A DNA stretch of 64,000 nucleotides from the NCBI GenBank assembly GCA_964351595.1, contig CAYGOT010000006.1:54191-118190 (forward strand). Reading direction: 5' to 3'. A program made the translations under genes and the position numbers. This document shows, piece by piece, positions 16,477-25,020 of this stretch. Each line of letters opens with the position of its first letter. Positions within the stretch are counted from its first letter, which is position 1. Origin of the DNA: UBA6059 sp964351595. Its GTDB lineage: Bacteria; Bacteroidota; Bacteroidia; Cytophagales; Cyclobacteriaceae. The notes below the pieces were generated by a model. It ran no database searches, was not told where the DNA came from, and saw nothing but the letters and a program-made list of their open reading frames with translations.

Positions 16477-19106
16477 ACGAGACGGCCCGGAATCGACCCC
16501 CTCAGTGGCCTATCAAGCTCCTACGAAAAGTTCTCAATCATGAATATCTCGAGGAGATCGAAGGAGACATGGAGGAGATTTTTCTGGATAACCTGGAGCG
16601 GTATTCTGAAAAAGAAGCACGTCAACGCTACATCAAAGATTCATTAAAACTCATCCGCCCACAACTGCTCAGGCATTTTGAGGGCAGACAACAACTAAAC
16701 GCTTACGGTATGTTCAAGAACAATCTAAAAATTGCGATCCGGGTATTCCAGAGGGATAAAGTCTACACATTGATCAATGTGCTGGGTATGGCCACAGGGC
16801 TGGCTATCGCTATGTTGATACTGCTCTATGCGCAGTTTGAAATGAGCTATGAAAGCTACAACCCCAATGCTGACCGGGTGGTGCGGATTACCATGGATTA
16901 CCTGGATGGGGAAACATTAGTAGATCAGGACAGTGAGACTTATCCTCCCCTTGGGCCAAAAATAAAAGAAGAATTTTCTGAAGTTGTGGACTATACAAGG
17001 GCATATGGTCTTGATGAAGTGACTTTGAATGTGAATGAGAAGAATTTCAGAGAGTCAAAAATCTACGCCGCTGACCCTTCATTCTTCGACATGTTCAACT
17101 ATCCATTCATTCAAGGTTCAGGCCAGGGCATTTTCCAGGATCCTATGGAGGCTGTGTTGACAGAGTCAATAGCCCTCAAAATGTTTGGGACTACTGATAT
17201 CGTTGGTGAGCGCATGCTTATTCCAGATATGGAGCAAAACCTCAATGTTGTAGGCGTGATACCCGATAGTCCCGATAATACTCACTTCAAGTTCCACATA
17301 CTCATCTCATTTGAGACCATGTACAATTTTGAGGAGGACCTTGACAACAACTGGAATGGTAACAACACCTTCACTTACCTGAAGCTAAATAGTGCTGATC
17401 AATACGACACTTTTGAATCTAACCTGAGGGCATTAAACAATCAGCTCCATGAACTTGATCTGATCGCGGGCGAAGAAGTGATAGGACAAAAAATAGAGGA
17501 CATCCACCTCTATTCTGATAAGTCATTTGAGCCTGAGCAAAACGGAGATGCTAACCAGGTGTATTTTCTGATCGGTGTGGCATTGCTCGTGATTTTCATC
17601 GCTATTGTCAATTACATCAACCTGTCTACGGCCAAGGCCATGGATCGCGCCAAGGAAGTGGGCATTAGGAAAGTGATGGGCTCTACGGTCTCGGAGCTCC
17701 GATTTCAGTTTTTCACAGAGTCGCTATTGGTCAACCTCATTGCCGGAGCACTTGCGATAGCCATGATGATCCTGTCACTAGGCTTTTTTCGACACACGGC
17801 AGACCTACCGGAATCTTTTACTTTTCATGACCTACCGGATTTTTGGTTACTCCTGACCAGCATTCTGATGATCAGCACCCTTGTTTCTGGAGTTTTTCCA
17901 GCGCTTGTTCTTTCTTCTTACAAGCCGATATCTGTGCTCAAAGGTAAATATGTACACAGCCGATCGGGGACAATACTCCGCAAGGGACTGGTGGTTTTTC
18001 AATTTTCTATCACCATATTTTTATTGGTGCAGACCCTGGCGGCCAACTGGCAGATAGATTTTATGAGAACCAAGGACATTGGCCTGAACATAGAAAGAAC
18101 GATTGTCGTCAGGACTCCCCATACAGATGAGCTAAGAGGAAAATTCACCACTTTTAAAAACGAGCTACTGAATCAGAGCAGCTTTAAAAATGTGGCCGTC
18201 TCCAATTCGGTCCCGGGCTTACCGAGCTCTCAGATGAGTACAGGTACAGGGATCAACCTGGTAGAAGCTTTGGAAGAGCGTAATTTCAATTTCTATATCA
18301 ACTGGATAGACGAGCATTATCTCGAAACGATGCAAATGCAACTTCTGGCCGGTAAGAATTTTATCCCCGGCAGCCCTAATGAGAACATGGTGATTGTCAA
18401 CGAAGAATCAGTAAGGCTTTGGGGGATTCCATCACCCGAAGAGGCGATCGGCAAAAAGCTTGATATGTGGGGAGCACAGAGGACAATCATCGGTGTGGTC
18501 AAGAACTATCAGCAATTGAGTGCTAAAAGCAGCTACCTGCCTGTTATTCTAAATTACAGCGACAAGTTTGATGCCTATGCCAGTATACGTACCAACCCTG
18601 GAGACCTTAAGGAACAGCTGCGCACTGTAGTGGAGGTATATGAAGCGAACTTTCCAAACGCGCCCTTTGAATATTTTTTTCTGGATCAGCAGTTTGACCA
18701 ACTATATCGAGCGGACGAACAGTTTCAGGCGGTATTTGGCCTGCTCACCGGGTTTGCGCTGTTGATTGCTTGTCTCGGGCTTTTTGGATTGGCGTCATTC
18801 ACAGTAGCTAAGCGCGCCAAGGAGATTGGTATCCGGAAAGTGCTTGGCGCTGAGGTTGCACAAATCATGGCACTGGTATCAAAGGAGTTTATTTGGCTTG
18901 TGCTGATAGCCATGGCTATCGCCATTCCCACTGCCTACTTCATGGTTGGTAACTGGCTCGATCGCTATGCCTTTAGAATGGATGTCAACATCTGGCTTTT
19001 TGTTATTCCAGCGTTGGGAGTGGTGTTTGTGGCATTATTAGCGGTTTTCTCAAAGACGCTGAGTGTGGCGACCACCAATCCGGTGAGCTCACTGAGAGAT
19101 GAGTAG
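16473..19106 (+). CDS. FtsX/MacB-type ABC transporter permease with prefix domain (module 2)
   Basis: The 877-residue permease has the same plan as module 1: prefix domain ('PIKLLRKVLNHEYLEEIEGD', about 10-75), first TM near 95-115, MacB-like periplasmic core, central TM cluster with 'DRAKEVGIRKVMGS', a second core, and a C-terminal TM cluster with 'AKRAKEIGIRKVLGA' and the ending 'ATTNPVSSLRDE'. The frame opens earlier at 16431, but the ATG at 16473 overlaps the padR stop and is the better start. No partner ATPase is encoded nearby. Family members are linked to export or envelope stress signalling; the substrate cannot be told. Confidence 0.9.
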   Translation: MNETARNRPPQWPIKLLRKVLNHEYLEEIEGDMEEIFLDNLERYSEKEARQRYIKDSLKLIRPQLLRHFEGRQQLNAYGMFKNNLKIAIRVFQRDKVYTLINVLGMATGLAIAMLILLYAQFEMSYESYNPNADRVVRITMDYLDGETLVDQDSETYPPLGPKIKEEFSEVVDYTRAYGLDEVTLNVNEKNFRESKIYAADPSFFDMFNYPFIQGSGQGIFQDPMEAVLTESIALKMFGTTDIVGERMLIPDMEQNLNVVGVIPDSPDNTHFKFHILISFETMYNFEEDLDNNWNGNNTFTYLKLNSADQYDTFESNLRALNNQLHELDLIAGEEVIGQKIEDIHLYSDKSFEPEQNGDANQVYFLIGVALLVIFIAIVNYINLSTAKAMDRAKEVGIRKVMGSTVSELRFQFFTESLLVNLIAGALAIAMMILSLGFFRHTADLPESFTFHDLPDFWLLLTSILMISTLVSGVFPALVLSSYKPISVLKGKYVHSRSGTILRKGLVVFQFSITIFLLVQTLAANWQIDFMRTKDIGLNIERTIVVRTPHTDELRGKFTTFKNELLNQSSFKNVAVSNSVPGLPSSQMSTGTGINLVEALEERNFNFYINWIDEHYLETMQMQLLAGKNFIPGSPNENMVIVNEESVRLWGIPSPEEAIGKKLDMWGAQRTIIGVVKNYQQLSAKSSYLPVILNYSDKFDAYASIRTNPGDLKEQLRTVVEVYEANFPNAPFEYFFLDQQFDQLYRADEQFQAVFGLLTGFALLIACLGLFGLASFTVAKRAKEIGIRKVLGAEVAQIMALVSKEFIWLVLIAMAIAIPTAYFMVGNWLDRYAFRMDVNIWLFVIPALGVVFVALLAVFSKTLSVATTNPVSSLRDE

Positions 19107-19116
19107 CCAATGATAA

Positions 19117-19171
19117 TGTTGAGCCACCATTACTCGCTCTCCGTGAGAGTTAATAGAAAAGAGGCTCAACA
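19117..19171 (+). terminator. Nested stem-loop after permease module 2
   Basis: TGTTGAGCC (19117-19125) pairs with GGCTCAACA (19163-19171), and an inner hairpin CTCTC-cgt-GAGAG lies at 19137-19149. No U-run follows, so it is at best a non-canonical terminator or a 3' stability element of the permease mRNA. Confidence 0.3.
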
Positions 19172-19232
19172 ATAGCATTACATGGATGTTGGCTGAAGTA
19201 GTAACCTAATGAACAAGTACTAATTTTGAAGG

Positions 19233-20234
19233 ATGCCTCAAGTGAGCATCCTTTTGCCTTTCTTCAACGCTACCGCAACACTTGACCGAGCCGTTGAGAG
19301 TATTGTCAACCAGACCTTCAGCGACTGGGAGCTACTCCTGATCGACAATGCCAGCACTGATGATGGCCCACGCCTAACGGAAAAATGGAGCGGGCAGGAT
19401 AGCCGTGTTAAACTAGCTTCCTGCAAGGAGCGAGGTATCGCACATGCACTGAACCATGGTTTAAGTCTTGTTAACAGCTCTTTTATTGCCCGAATGGATG
19501 CTGACGACTGGAGCAACCCCAGCAGGCTTGAGAAGCAAGTGGCTTTTTTGCTCCAGTACGAAGAGATAGGTGTGGTGAGTTGTCAGACTACTTTCGAATC
19601 AGTTGCTGAGAAATCGGAAGGCTATAAATACTTCGTTGATTGGCAGAACAACATCCTCTCACCTGAGCAGCATTTCGTCAATAGGTTTAAGGAATCTCCA
19701 GTTGCTCATCCAAGCGTGATGTTTCGAAGTGAATTGGTCGCCTTGCATGGTGACTATAGCACGGCAGCTGTTCCTGAAGATTATGAGATATGGCTGAGGT
19801 GGATGGAGGCTGGGGTGAGCTTTGCGAAAATCCCTGAGGCACTGCTTACATGGAATGATGATCCGAGTAGGCTCAGCCGCACGCATCCCAATTATTCCGA
19901 ACAAGCTTTTTTTAAGGTAAAAGGCCAATACTTGGCCAAATGGATGACCAAGCATGTGTCACAGGATAAAATCGTAGTGGCTTGCGGGACTAGCAAGGAA
20001 TGTCGCCAAAGAGCACACTGGCTCATGGAGCAGGGAGTACGGATTGACTATCTGACTGATGTGGTTCCTAAAGCGCCGGAGGGCTTTGAGTTTTTACCTT
20101 ATAAGGAGATCACTTCACCTGATAAGTTCTTAGTGCTCAACCTGATCGGGAAGCGTGGGGTAAGTGAGGAGGTCGAAAAACACTTTGACCTCTTTAAGAT
20201 TACAAAACCTTTGACCTATTTATCTATGACCTAA
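19233..20234 (+). CDS. Family 2 glycosyltransferase with extra C-terminal domain
   Basis: The 333-residue protein has a GT-A fold of family GT2: 'VSILLPFFNATATLDRAVES' at the N-terminus, 'LLLIDNASTDDGP', the metal-binding DADDW (about 89-93, 'ARMDADDW') and 'AVPEDYEIWLRWMEAG' with the catalytic-base region. It should transfer a sugar from an NDP donor to surface glycan or lipid. A further 100 residues (about 235-333, 'KIVVACGTSKECRQRAHWLM') look like a small alpha/beta domain with a Gly-containing loop. It stands alone, with no polysaccharide cluster around it, so the acceptor is unknown. Confidence 0.87.
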   Translation: MPQVSILLPFFNATATLDRAVESIVNQTFSDWELLLIDNASTDDGPRLTEKWSGQDSRVKLASCKERGIAHALNHGLSLVNSSFIARMDADDWSNPSRLEKQVAFLLQYEEIGVVSCQTTFESVAEKSEGYKYFVDWQNNILSPEQHFVNRFKESPVAHPSVMFRSELVALHGDYSTAAVPEDYEIWLRWMEAGVSFAKIPEALLTWNDDPSRLSRTHPNYSEQAFFKVKGQYLAKWMTKHVSQDKIVVACGTSKECRQRAHWLMEQGVRIDYLTDVVPKAPEGFEFLPYKEITSPDKFLVLNLIGKRGVSEEVEKHFDLFKITKPLTYLSMT

Positions 20235-20242
20235 CGTAATGT

Positions 20243-21085
20243 TCATCCAATAATTTCCTTTATATCCCGCTTAGTAGATTTGTTGTAGAGCACGCCTATT
20301 CTTAAACCGACATTCTTGATTCTTTCTAACTGAATATTACAACGCCAAACCGACCTTCTTTTGGCATATCTGACAAGATTCTTGTCACCGAGCAGTATTC
20401 TAAACCTTGCAAACAAAACCTCATAATTCATATAAAGCGCCATAAAGTAGGCGCACGGAATAAAGGATAACGATAGCAAAATAGGTAGTAAGAAGCCCTT
20501 TAGAGTTGCTAGCGAAAAGAACTCGTTGGCATTGCCAACAACATCGTACAATGATAGGTAGAATACTAAAACTACACTTAGTCCAAAAATCCAATCAATG
20601 GCAGTTTTGACGGAATGACTATGACTTTCACGTTCCGCAAAGGCCTGAAGAGCAATGAGAAAAGTAATAATTGGTAGGATAATCAATTCTGTCACTAGAT
20701 TGAAAATATGAACTTGGCCAATAAACTCTAATACGGTAATGAGTTTGAAGTTCTGAAGAAGCAATTCTGTAAAGAACTTATCTTTTTTGGAAGTCTTTGG
20801 AAGTCGGAACAGAATAAACAAGGCATTTCCTAAGAACCAAAATATAGTCTCCTTTAGAAATGAGAGATCCCAAAGCTGAAGTTTTTGTAGACCAATTGTG
20901 ATTAAGAAAACATACACGCCTGCAACTAAGCAGGCGTTTAAAATAGAGAGCCGGAAAAATGATCGAACAAGGGCCTTAAATGTTGCTCGGATATTTCTTT
21001 TTAAGAGTATTATGAAAAGAAATACTCCAAACCAGATAAATGCGGCAAGTTCGCGGCTACTAAAAACATCTAAAAAAGAGCTCAT
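20243..21085 (-). CDS. AT-rich multi-pass membrane protein, unknown
   Basis: The 280-residue product has about six hydrophobic segments (near 12-27, 45-68, 80-95, 125-150, 165-185 and 195-220) and a basic C-terminal tail ('RYAKRRSVWRCNIQLERIKN'). No family is recognised. It is markedly AT-richer than its neighbours, which suggests acquisition. It starts 18 bases after the dinB-like stop, so it is probably the last gene of that minus-strand operon. Confidence 0.6.
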   Translation of the reverse strand: MSSFLDVFSSRELAAFIWFGVFLFIILLKRNIRATFKALVRSFFRLSILNACLVAGVYVFLITIGLQKLQLWDLSFLKETIFWFLGNALFILFRLPKTSKKDKFFTELLLQNFKLITVLEFIGQVHIFNLVTELIILPIITFLIALQAFAERESHSHSVKTAIDWIFGLSVVLVFYLSLYDVVGNANEFFSLATLKGFLLPILLSLSFIPCAYFMALYMNYEVLFARFRILLGDKNLVRYAKRRSVWRCNIQLERIKNVGLRIGVLYNKSTKRDIKEIIG

Positions 21086-21103
21086 GAATTAATGTCTTCA
21101 TAC

Positions 21104-21565
21104 TTAAGCCCTTGTAAAATACAGATAGTCCAACGCCGGAGGCACAATGTCCTCAGCTCTCAACCACGCCACCATCTGTCCCCGGTGATGCGTGCCGTGA
21201 TTCGCAACATGGGTCATGATATCCCTTAGCACCGTATTGTGATTATCGCCTTTCGTGTCTATATAGGAGATGTCTTCCTTGAAGCCTGATTTAGAGGTAT
21301 CAAGGACCAACTCCTGCCAGGCCACATTGCTTTTTTCATTGAGCTCAAGTAGCAAATGCGTTGGGATCGTATCAAAAAGCCCCCACTTTGCTTTCTCTTG
21401 CCCTGTGACCCGGTGATGCCATAGGATTTGGGCTACCGTGATATGGCTAAAGAGCTCATTGATCTTTTGATTCTGATAAGCACCCTCTCGCAGGTACGAG
21501 TAGAGCATTTCGTTGGCCCAGGCATTGTACGTATATAGGCGACTGAAGTATTTTTTAGCGTTCAT
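21104..21565 (-). CDS. DinB family (DUF664-like) putative metal-dependent enzyme
   Basis: The product (153 residues from ATG 21565; 158 from ATG 21580) is a DinB/YfiT-type four-helix bundle. The likely metal-binding histidines appear in 'SHITVAQILWHH' and in 'HVANHGTHHRGQM' near the C-terminus. Some members are bacillithiol or other thiol S-transferases, but most are unassigned. The start at 21565 overlaps the upstream esterase stop by 11 bases, which implies cotranscription. Confidence 0.85.
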   Translation of the reverse strand: MNAKKYFSRLYTYNAWANEMLYSYLREGAYQNQKINELFSHITVAQILWHHRVTGQEKAKWGLFDTIPTHLLLELNEKSNVAWQELVLDTSKSGFKEDISYIDTKGDNHNTVLRDIMTHVANHGTHHRGQMVAWLRAEDIVPPALDYLYFTRA

Positions 21566-22325
21566 TTCGATTTTGATCAAAGAGCCATTTCAGGAGTGAT
21601 TTTTCGGCAAAGGCATTGTCCCAGCTATCATGCTTTACCCCTTCATATTCGGTGTATTTAGCATTGCCGCCCTCCGCCTTGATGAAGTTAGTGACTTCTC
21701 TGCTTAAAGCCACCGGCACCACATCATCATCTGCACCATGAAAGACCCAAAGAGGGACATTAACAAGTTCTGAAAAACGCAGAGGGTCTGCTCCTCCACA
21801 AATAGGAACAACCGCCGCAAATACCCCCGGCTGTTTTTGCAATAAGTCAAATGTCCCAAAACCACCCATCGACAAACCCATCAGGTAAATGCGATCATCA
21901 TCAATCTTATACTGCTGCTGTAGCCGCTCCATCAAGTTCAATACCTGTATCATGGGTTTTGAGAAGCCTTCTTTCCACACCAGTTTATTGACACCATATT
22001 CATTCTCGTACCCGAATGTCAGATTGGCCCAGAACTCCTCTTCACCGCACTGCGGAAAGAGCACGTAGGCCGGATATTGCTTTCTGTTTTTTGGATCAAG
22101 GAAAAGGCTGCTCCCGTGCGTCATTTGAAGATGATTATCGCTACCGCGTTCACCAGCACCGTGTAGGAAGATGACCAAAGGGTAGCTCTCGGACCCATCG
22201 ATATTCAGAGGCTTTAAGAGTTGGTAGGGTAGGCTGTCCTCATCTTGTATATGCCATCCCTTTTCGAATTGTGCGACGGTAATAAACGGACTATAAAAGA
22301 GTACGAAGAATATCGTTTTACTCAT
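21555..22325 (-). CDS. Secreted alpha/beta hydrolase (prolyl-oligopeptidase-like esterase)
   Basis: The 256-residue product has a signal peptide (about 1-18, 'MSKTIFFVLFYSPFITVAQ') and an alpha/beta-hydrolase fold: 'PLVIFLHGAGERGSDN' forms the oxyanion strand, GLSMGG carries the nucleophile Ser, 'VFHGADDDVV' the Asp and 'GVKHDSW' the His. It resembles carboxylesterase/feruloyl-esterase-like enzymes of the dienelactone hydrolase clan and should act in the periplasm on an ester or small peptide substrate. Its ATG is one base from the stop of the upstream membrane gene. Confidence 0.86.
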   Translation of the reverse strand: MSKTIFFVLFYSPFITVAQFEKGWHIQDEDSLPYQLLKPLNIDGSESYPLVIFLHGAGERGSDNHLQMTHGSSLFLDPKNRKQYPAYVLFPQCGEEEFWANLTFGYENEYGVNKLVWKEGFSKPMIQVLNLMERLQQQYKIDDDRIYLMGLSMGGFGTFDLLQKQPGVFAAVVPICGGADPLRFSELVNVPLWVFHGADDDVVPVALSREVTNFIKAEGGNAKYTEYEGVKHDSWDNAFAEKSLLKWLFDQNRNER

Positions 22326-22326
22326 A

Positions 22327-22734
22327 TTAATCGGCTTTGACCCTTGTCCACTTTAACGCAATAATGGCCAGCGGGATTACCCAAATCAGATCGTTCATAA
22401 TCAGGTGGAATAGAAAGCGTTTAGTGTATAGGCCATCGAGGAGCATATAGAACGTCCATGGCCCTCCGGCCAGTTTGAATCCAATAGTCATCCAAATCAG
22501 ATAGCCCAGCTTATGAAAATAGATAGCTGTCCATAAGAAGACACCAGCGAGTAGTAGCACGCCAAGCCCCTGGTAGCCTATGATTGGACCTGCCGCGACA
22601 ATTGCCCCCTGGCTGAGCCAGGAAATAAAGGCTTCAGGGAAGTTGTAGATAAACAGCCCCCAGGCCAGGTTGTAGATACCGGCCAATAGCAGCACGCCTC
22701 TCATCCATGGCTGTACAACTGATTTATTTTCCAT
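22327..22734 (-). CDS. Small four-TM membrane protein, unknown
   Basis: The 135-residue protein has about four transmembrane helices (near 12-30, 42-68, 75-92 and 108-128) and little else. No named family is recognised with certainty. It is the first gene of a tight operon with the esterase and the DinB protein, spaced by one base. Confidence 0.65.
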   Translation of the reverse strand: MENKSVVQPWMRGVLLLAGIYNLAWGLFIYNFPEAFISWLSQGAIVAAGPIIGYQGLGVLLLAGVFLWTAIYFHKLGYLIWMTIGFKLAGGPWTFYMLLDGLYTKRFLFHLIMNDLIWVIPLAIIALKWTRVKAD

Positions 22735-23207
22735 AACCTCAAACTTAACTGATTATAATCCTGATTTTGATCGGCCTATTTTTGAAAATCCTAAAAACTT
22801 GTCTTTTCGAGACCTAACATTTGGGTTTCAAACGCACAAATCCCAATGACCTATAGTTCCCCAATATTGGTCATCCTGAGGCTCTCGAAGGATTCTTTGC
22901 AGGGTTTCGCAACAAGTCTTCGAGAGCCTCAGACTGACAGCTATAAATACGTCATTGGTACGATAGGAGCCCGCCTGCCGGAGGGCAGGAAACCTTATTA
23001 GCCATTAAACCAGCTATAAGAACATCTACATTCCCTCCTTTTTAAGAAGATATCTCCGTTGCACTGCGATATGACAAGTTTTTAGGGTTTTCAAAGAATC
23101 TCAGGTTATCACACTACCGTCCAAAGTATTCGTCCATGAATTTATCACTTTGCGCTGTGCATTTGTTCAGGTAATCTCTACTTTGATCGCTTCGTACCCT
23201 AAGAATT
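22735..23207. repeat. Intergenic region with two REP-like hairpins
   Basis: No gene is seen in these 473 bases. A perfect 15-bp stem, CTGAGGCTCTCGAAG (22876-22890) with its inverse at 22918-22932, is flanked by GTCA and TGAC four-base extensions. This is the common 'GTCATCCTGAGG...' type of dispersed repeat. A second hairpin, CCTGCC-ggag-GGCAGG, lies at 22974-22989. The promoter of the amidase gene must lie between here and 23207. Confidence 0.6.
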
Positions 23208-24866
23208 ATGAAAAAAATCATCCCTCTTCTGTTTTTTGCAGGAATCGCCCTGGGCTTTGCCGTCAGTGAAACCACCAAACTCTTTGATCAATCAGACATC
23301 AAAGCATCACAACGCCTGATAGGTGTGGACTTTACAGATGCCGAGATCGATACGATGCTCACCTATCTTGAGCGTAACCGCAAAGGCTTTGATTCTATGC
23401 GTACCCGCAAACTCAATCCCAACGTAGTGCCATCGATGGTATTTACACCTTTTCCGGTAGGGATAGACATACCTGAAAATGAAGGGTCGATTGACTGGGA
23501 AATCGATGAGAACATCAAGATGCCTAAGGAGAAAAAAGATCTGGCGTACTATCCGGTTTGGAAACTGGCAGGGCTCATCAAGTCCAGGCAAATCACATCG
23601 CTGGAGCTGACGCAGCTTTATCTTGATCGAATCAAAAAATATGATGATCAGCTGCTGTCATTTATCACAGTGACAGAAGATCTGGCAATAGCACAGGCTA
23701 AAAAAGCGGATAAAGAAATTGCTGCTGGTAACTACAAAGGCATCCTCCATGGCATTCCCTATGGAGTGAAGGACCTGGCAGCCGTACCGAACTACCCTAC
23801 GACCTGGGGGGCAGAAGCATACAAAGACCAGGTGATTGACGAGACAGCCACATTAGTTCAGAAGCTTGAAGACGCTGGAGCAGTGCTGTTAGGCAAATTG
23901 GTATCGGGAACACTCGCGAGAGGTGATGTGTGGTTTGGTGGCAAGACCAAAAACCCATGGGACCTGGAGCAGGGTGCCAGCGGCTCATCGGCAGGCCCGG
24001 GCTCAGCTACTTCAGCAGGATTGGTCGCCTTTTCCATTGGCACGGAAACATTAGGCTCGATCGTATCCCCCTCTACCCGCTGTGGTATTACGGGTCTACG
24101 GCCTACCTATGGGCGAGTGAGCCGTGCTGGTGTGATGGCGCTTTCATGGAGTATGGACAAGGCTGGTCCTATGGCGCGAGATGCCAGAGATTGTGCCATC
24201 ATACTCGATGCGATCAGAGGGATCGATGGTGTAGATATGACCGTGGTGGATGCAGGGTTTGGCTACTCCAAAAACGTAGATATCAGCGATATGAAAATCG
24301 GTTATTTCTACGAGCAGTTTGAGAATGACAGCTCTGATAACTCCGTCAACAACGACGCTACACTGGAGACCATTCGGTCGATGGGTGTCAGCTTAGAAAA
24401 AGTGGAGCTACCAAAAGACTTTCCATTTAATGCTTTCGATATCATACTGAGGGCTGAAGCAGGCGCTTTTTTCGATGAGCTCGTCCTTACCAGAAGAGAC
24501 AGCTTGCTGGTAGAGCAGCACAAGGGCTCACGAGCCAACTCCCTTCGCCAGGCGAGATTCATTCCCGCAGTGGAGTACCTCCAGGCCAATCGTCATCGAC
24601 GACTGCTGATCGAGGATATGCACGAGAAGATGCAGGGTTATGACCTGGTGATCTCACCGACTTTTGGTGGACGCCAGATGCTGATTACTAACCTGTCGGG
24701 ACATCCGGCCATGGCCATTCCTAACGGATTTGATGAAAAGGGAAGACCAACAAGTATTACTCTGATAGGCAACTTCTTCGATGAAGCTAAGCTCATTGCC
24801 TTTGCAGAAGCTTTTCAGGCGGTTACCGACTTTGAGGAGAAGCATCCACCGCTGTTTATGGATTGA
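23208..24866 (+). CDS. Exported amidase-signature hydrolase
   Basis: The 552-residue protein has a signal peptide (about 1-19) and an amidase-signature domain. The Ser-cisSer-Lys triad is visible: Lys188 in 'YGVKDLAAV', cis-Ser260 in GASGSSAGPGS and nucleophile Ser284 in 'ETLGSIVSPS', with the normal 24-residue spacing. It is related to GatA but exported and longer at the N-terminus, so it hydrolyses an amide outside the cytoplasm (substrate unknown) and does not serve tRNA transamidation. It stands alone on the plus strand. Confidence 0.9.
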   Translation: MKKIIPLLFFAGIALGFAVSETTKLFDQSDIKASQRLIGVDFTDAEIDTMLTYLERNRKGFDSMRTRKLNPNVVPSMVFTPFPVGIDIPENEGSIDWEIDENIKMPKEKKDLAYYPVWKLAGLIKSRQITSLELTQLYLDRIKKYDDQLLSFITVTEDLAIAQAKKADKEIAAGNYKGILHGIPYGVKDLAAVPNYPTTWGAEAYKDQVIDETATLVQKLEDAGAVLLGKLVSGTLARGDVWFGGKTKNPWDLEQGASGSSAGPGSATSAGLVAFSIGTETLGSIVSPSTRCGITGLRPTYGRVSRAGVMALSWSMDKAGPMARDARDCAIILDAIRGIDGVDMTVVDAGFGYSKNVDISDMKIGYFYEQFENDSSDNSVNNDATLETIRSMGVSLEKVELPKDFPFNAFDIILRAEAGAFFDELVLTRRDSLLVEQHKGSRANSLRQARFIPAVEYLQANRHRRLLIEDMHEKMQGYDLVISPTFGGRQMLITNLSGHPAMAIPNGFDEKGRPTSITLIGNFFDEAKLIAFAEAFQAVTDFEEKHPPLFMD

Positions 24867-24889
24867 GATTTTTTTGATACCCACCCCTG

Positions 24890-24905
24890 CCCCTCCAGGG
24901 AGGGG
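24890..24905 (+). terminator. Possible hairpin terminator after amidase gene
   Basis: CCCCTC (24890-24895) can pair with GAGGGG (24900-24905) around a four-base loop, followed by atttaatt. The surrounding text is a common G/C-rich Bacteroidota intergenic repeat, so a terminator role is only possible. Confidence 0.35.
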
Positions 24906-25020
24906 ATTTAATTCTGCGATCGTTTATGGTTGATCAGACGAAGGTCGGTACTGTTGAATCCGGTAGTGAATTTCATTGACAACCCAGTTAATGTTGTTTT
25001 TGATGTGAGCATCGTCACCT

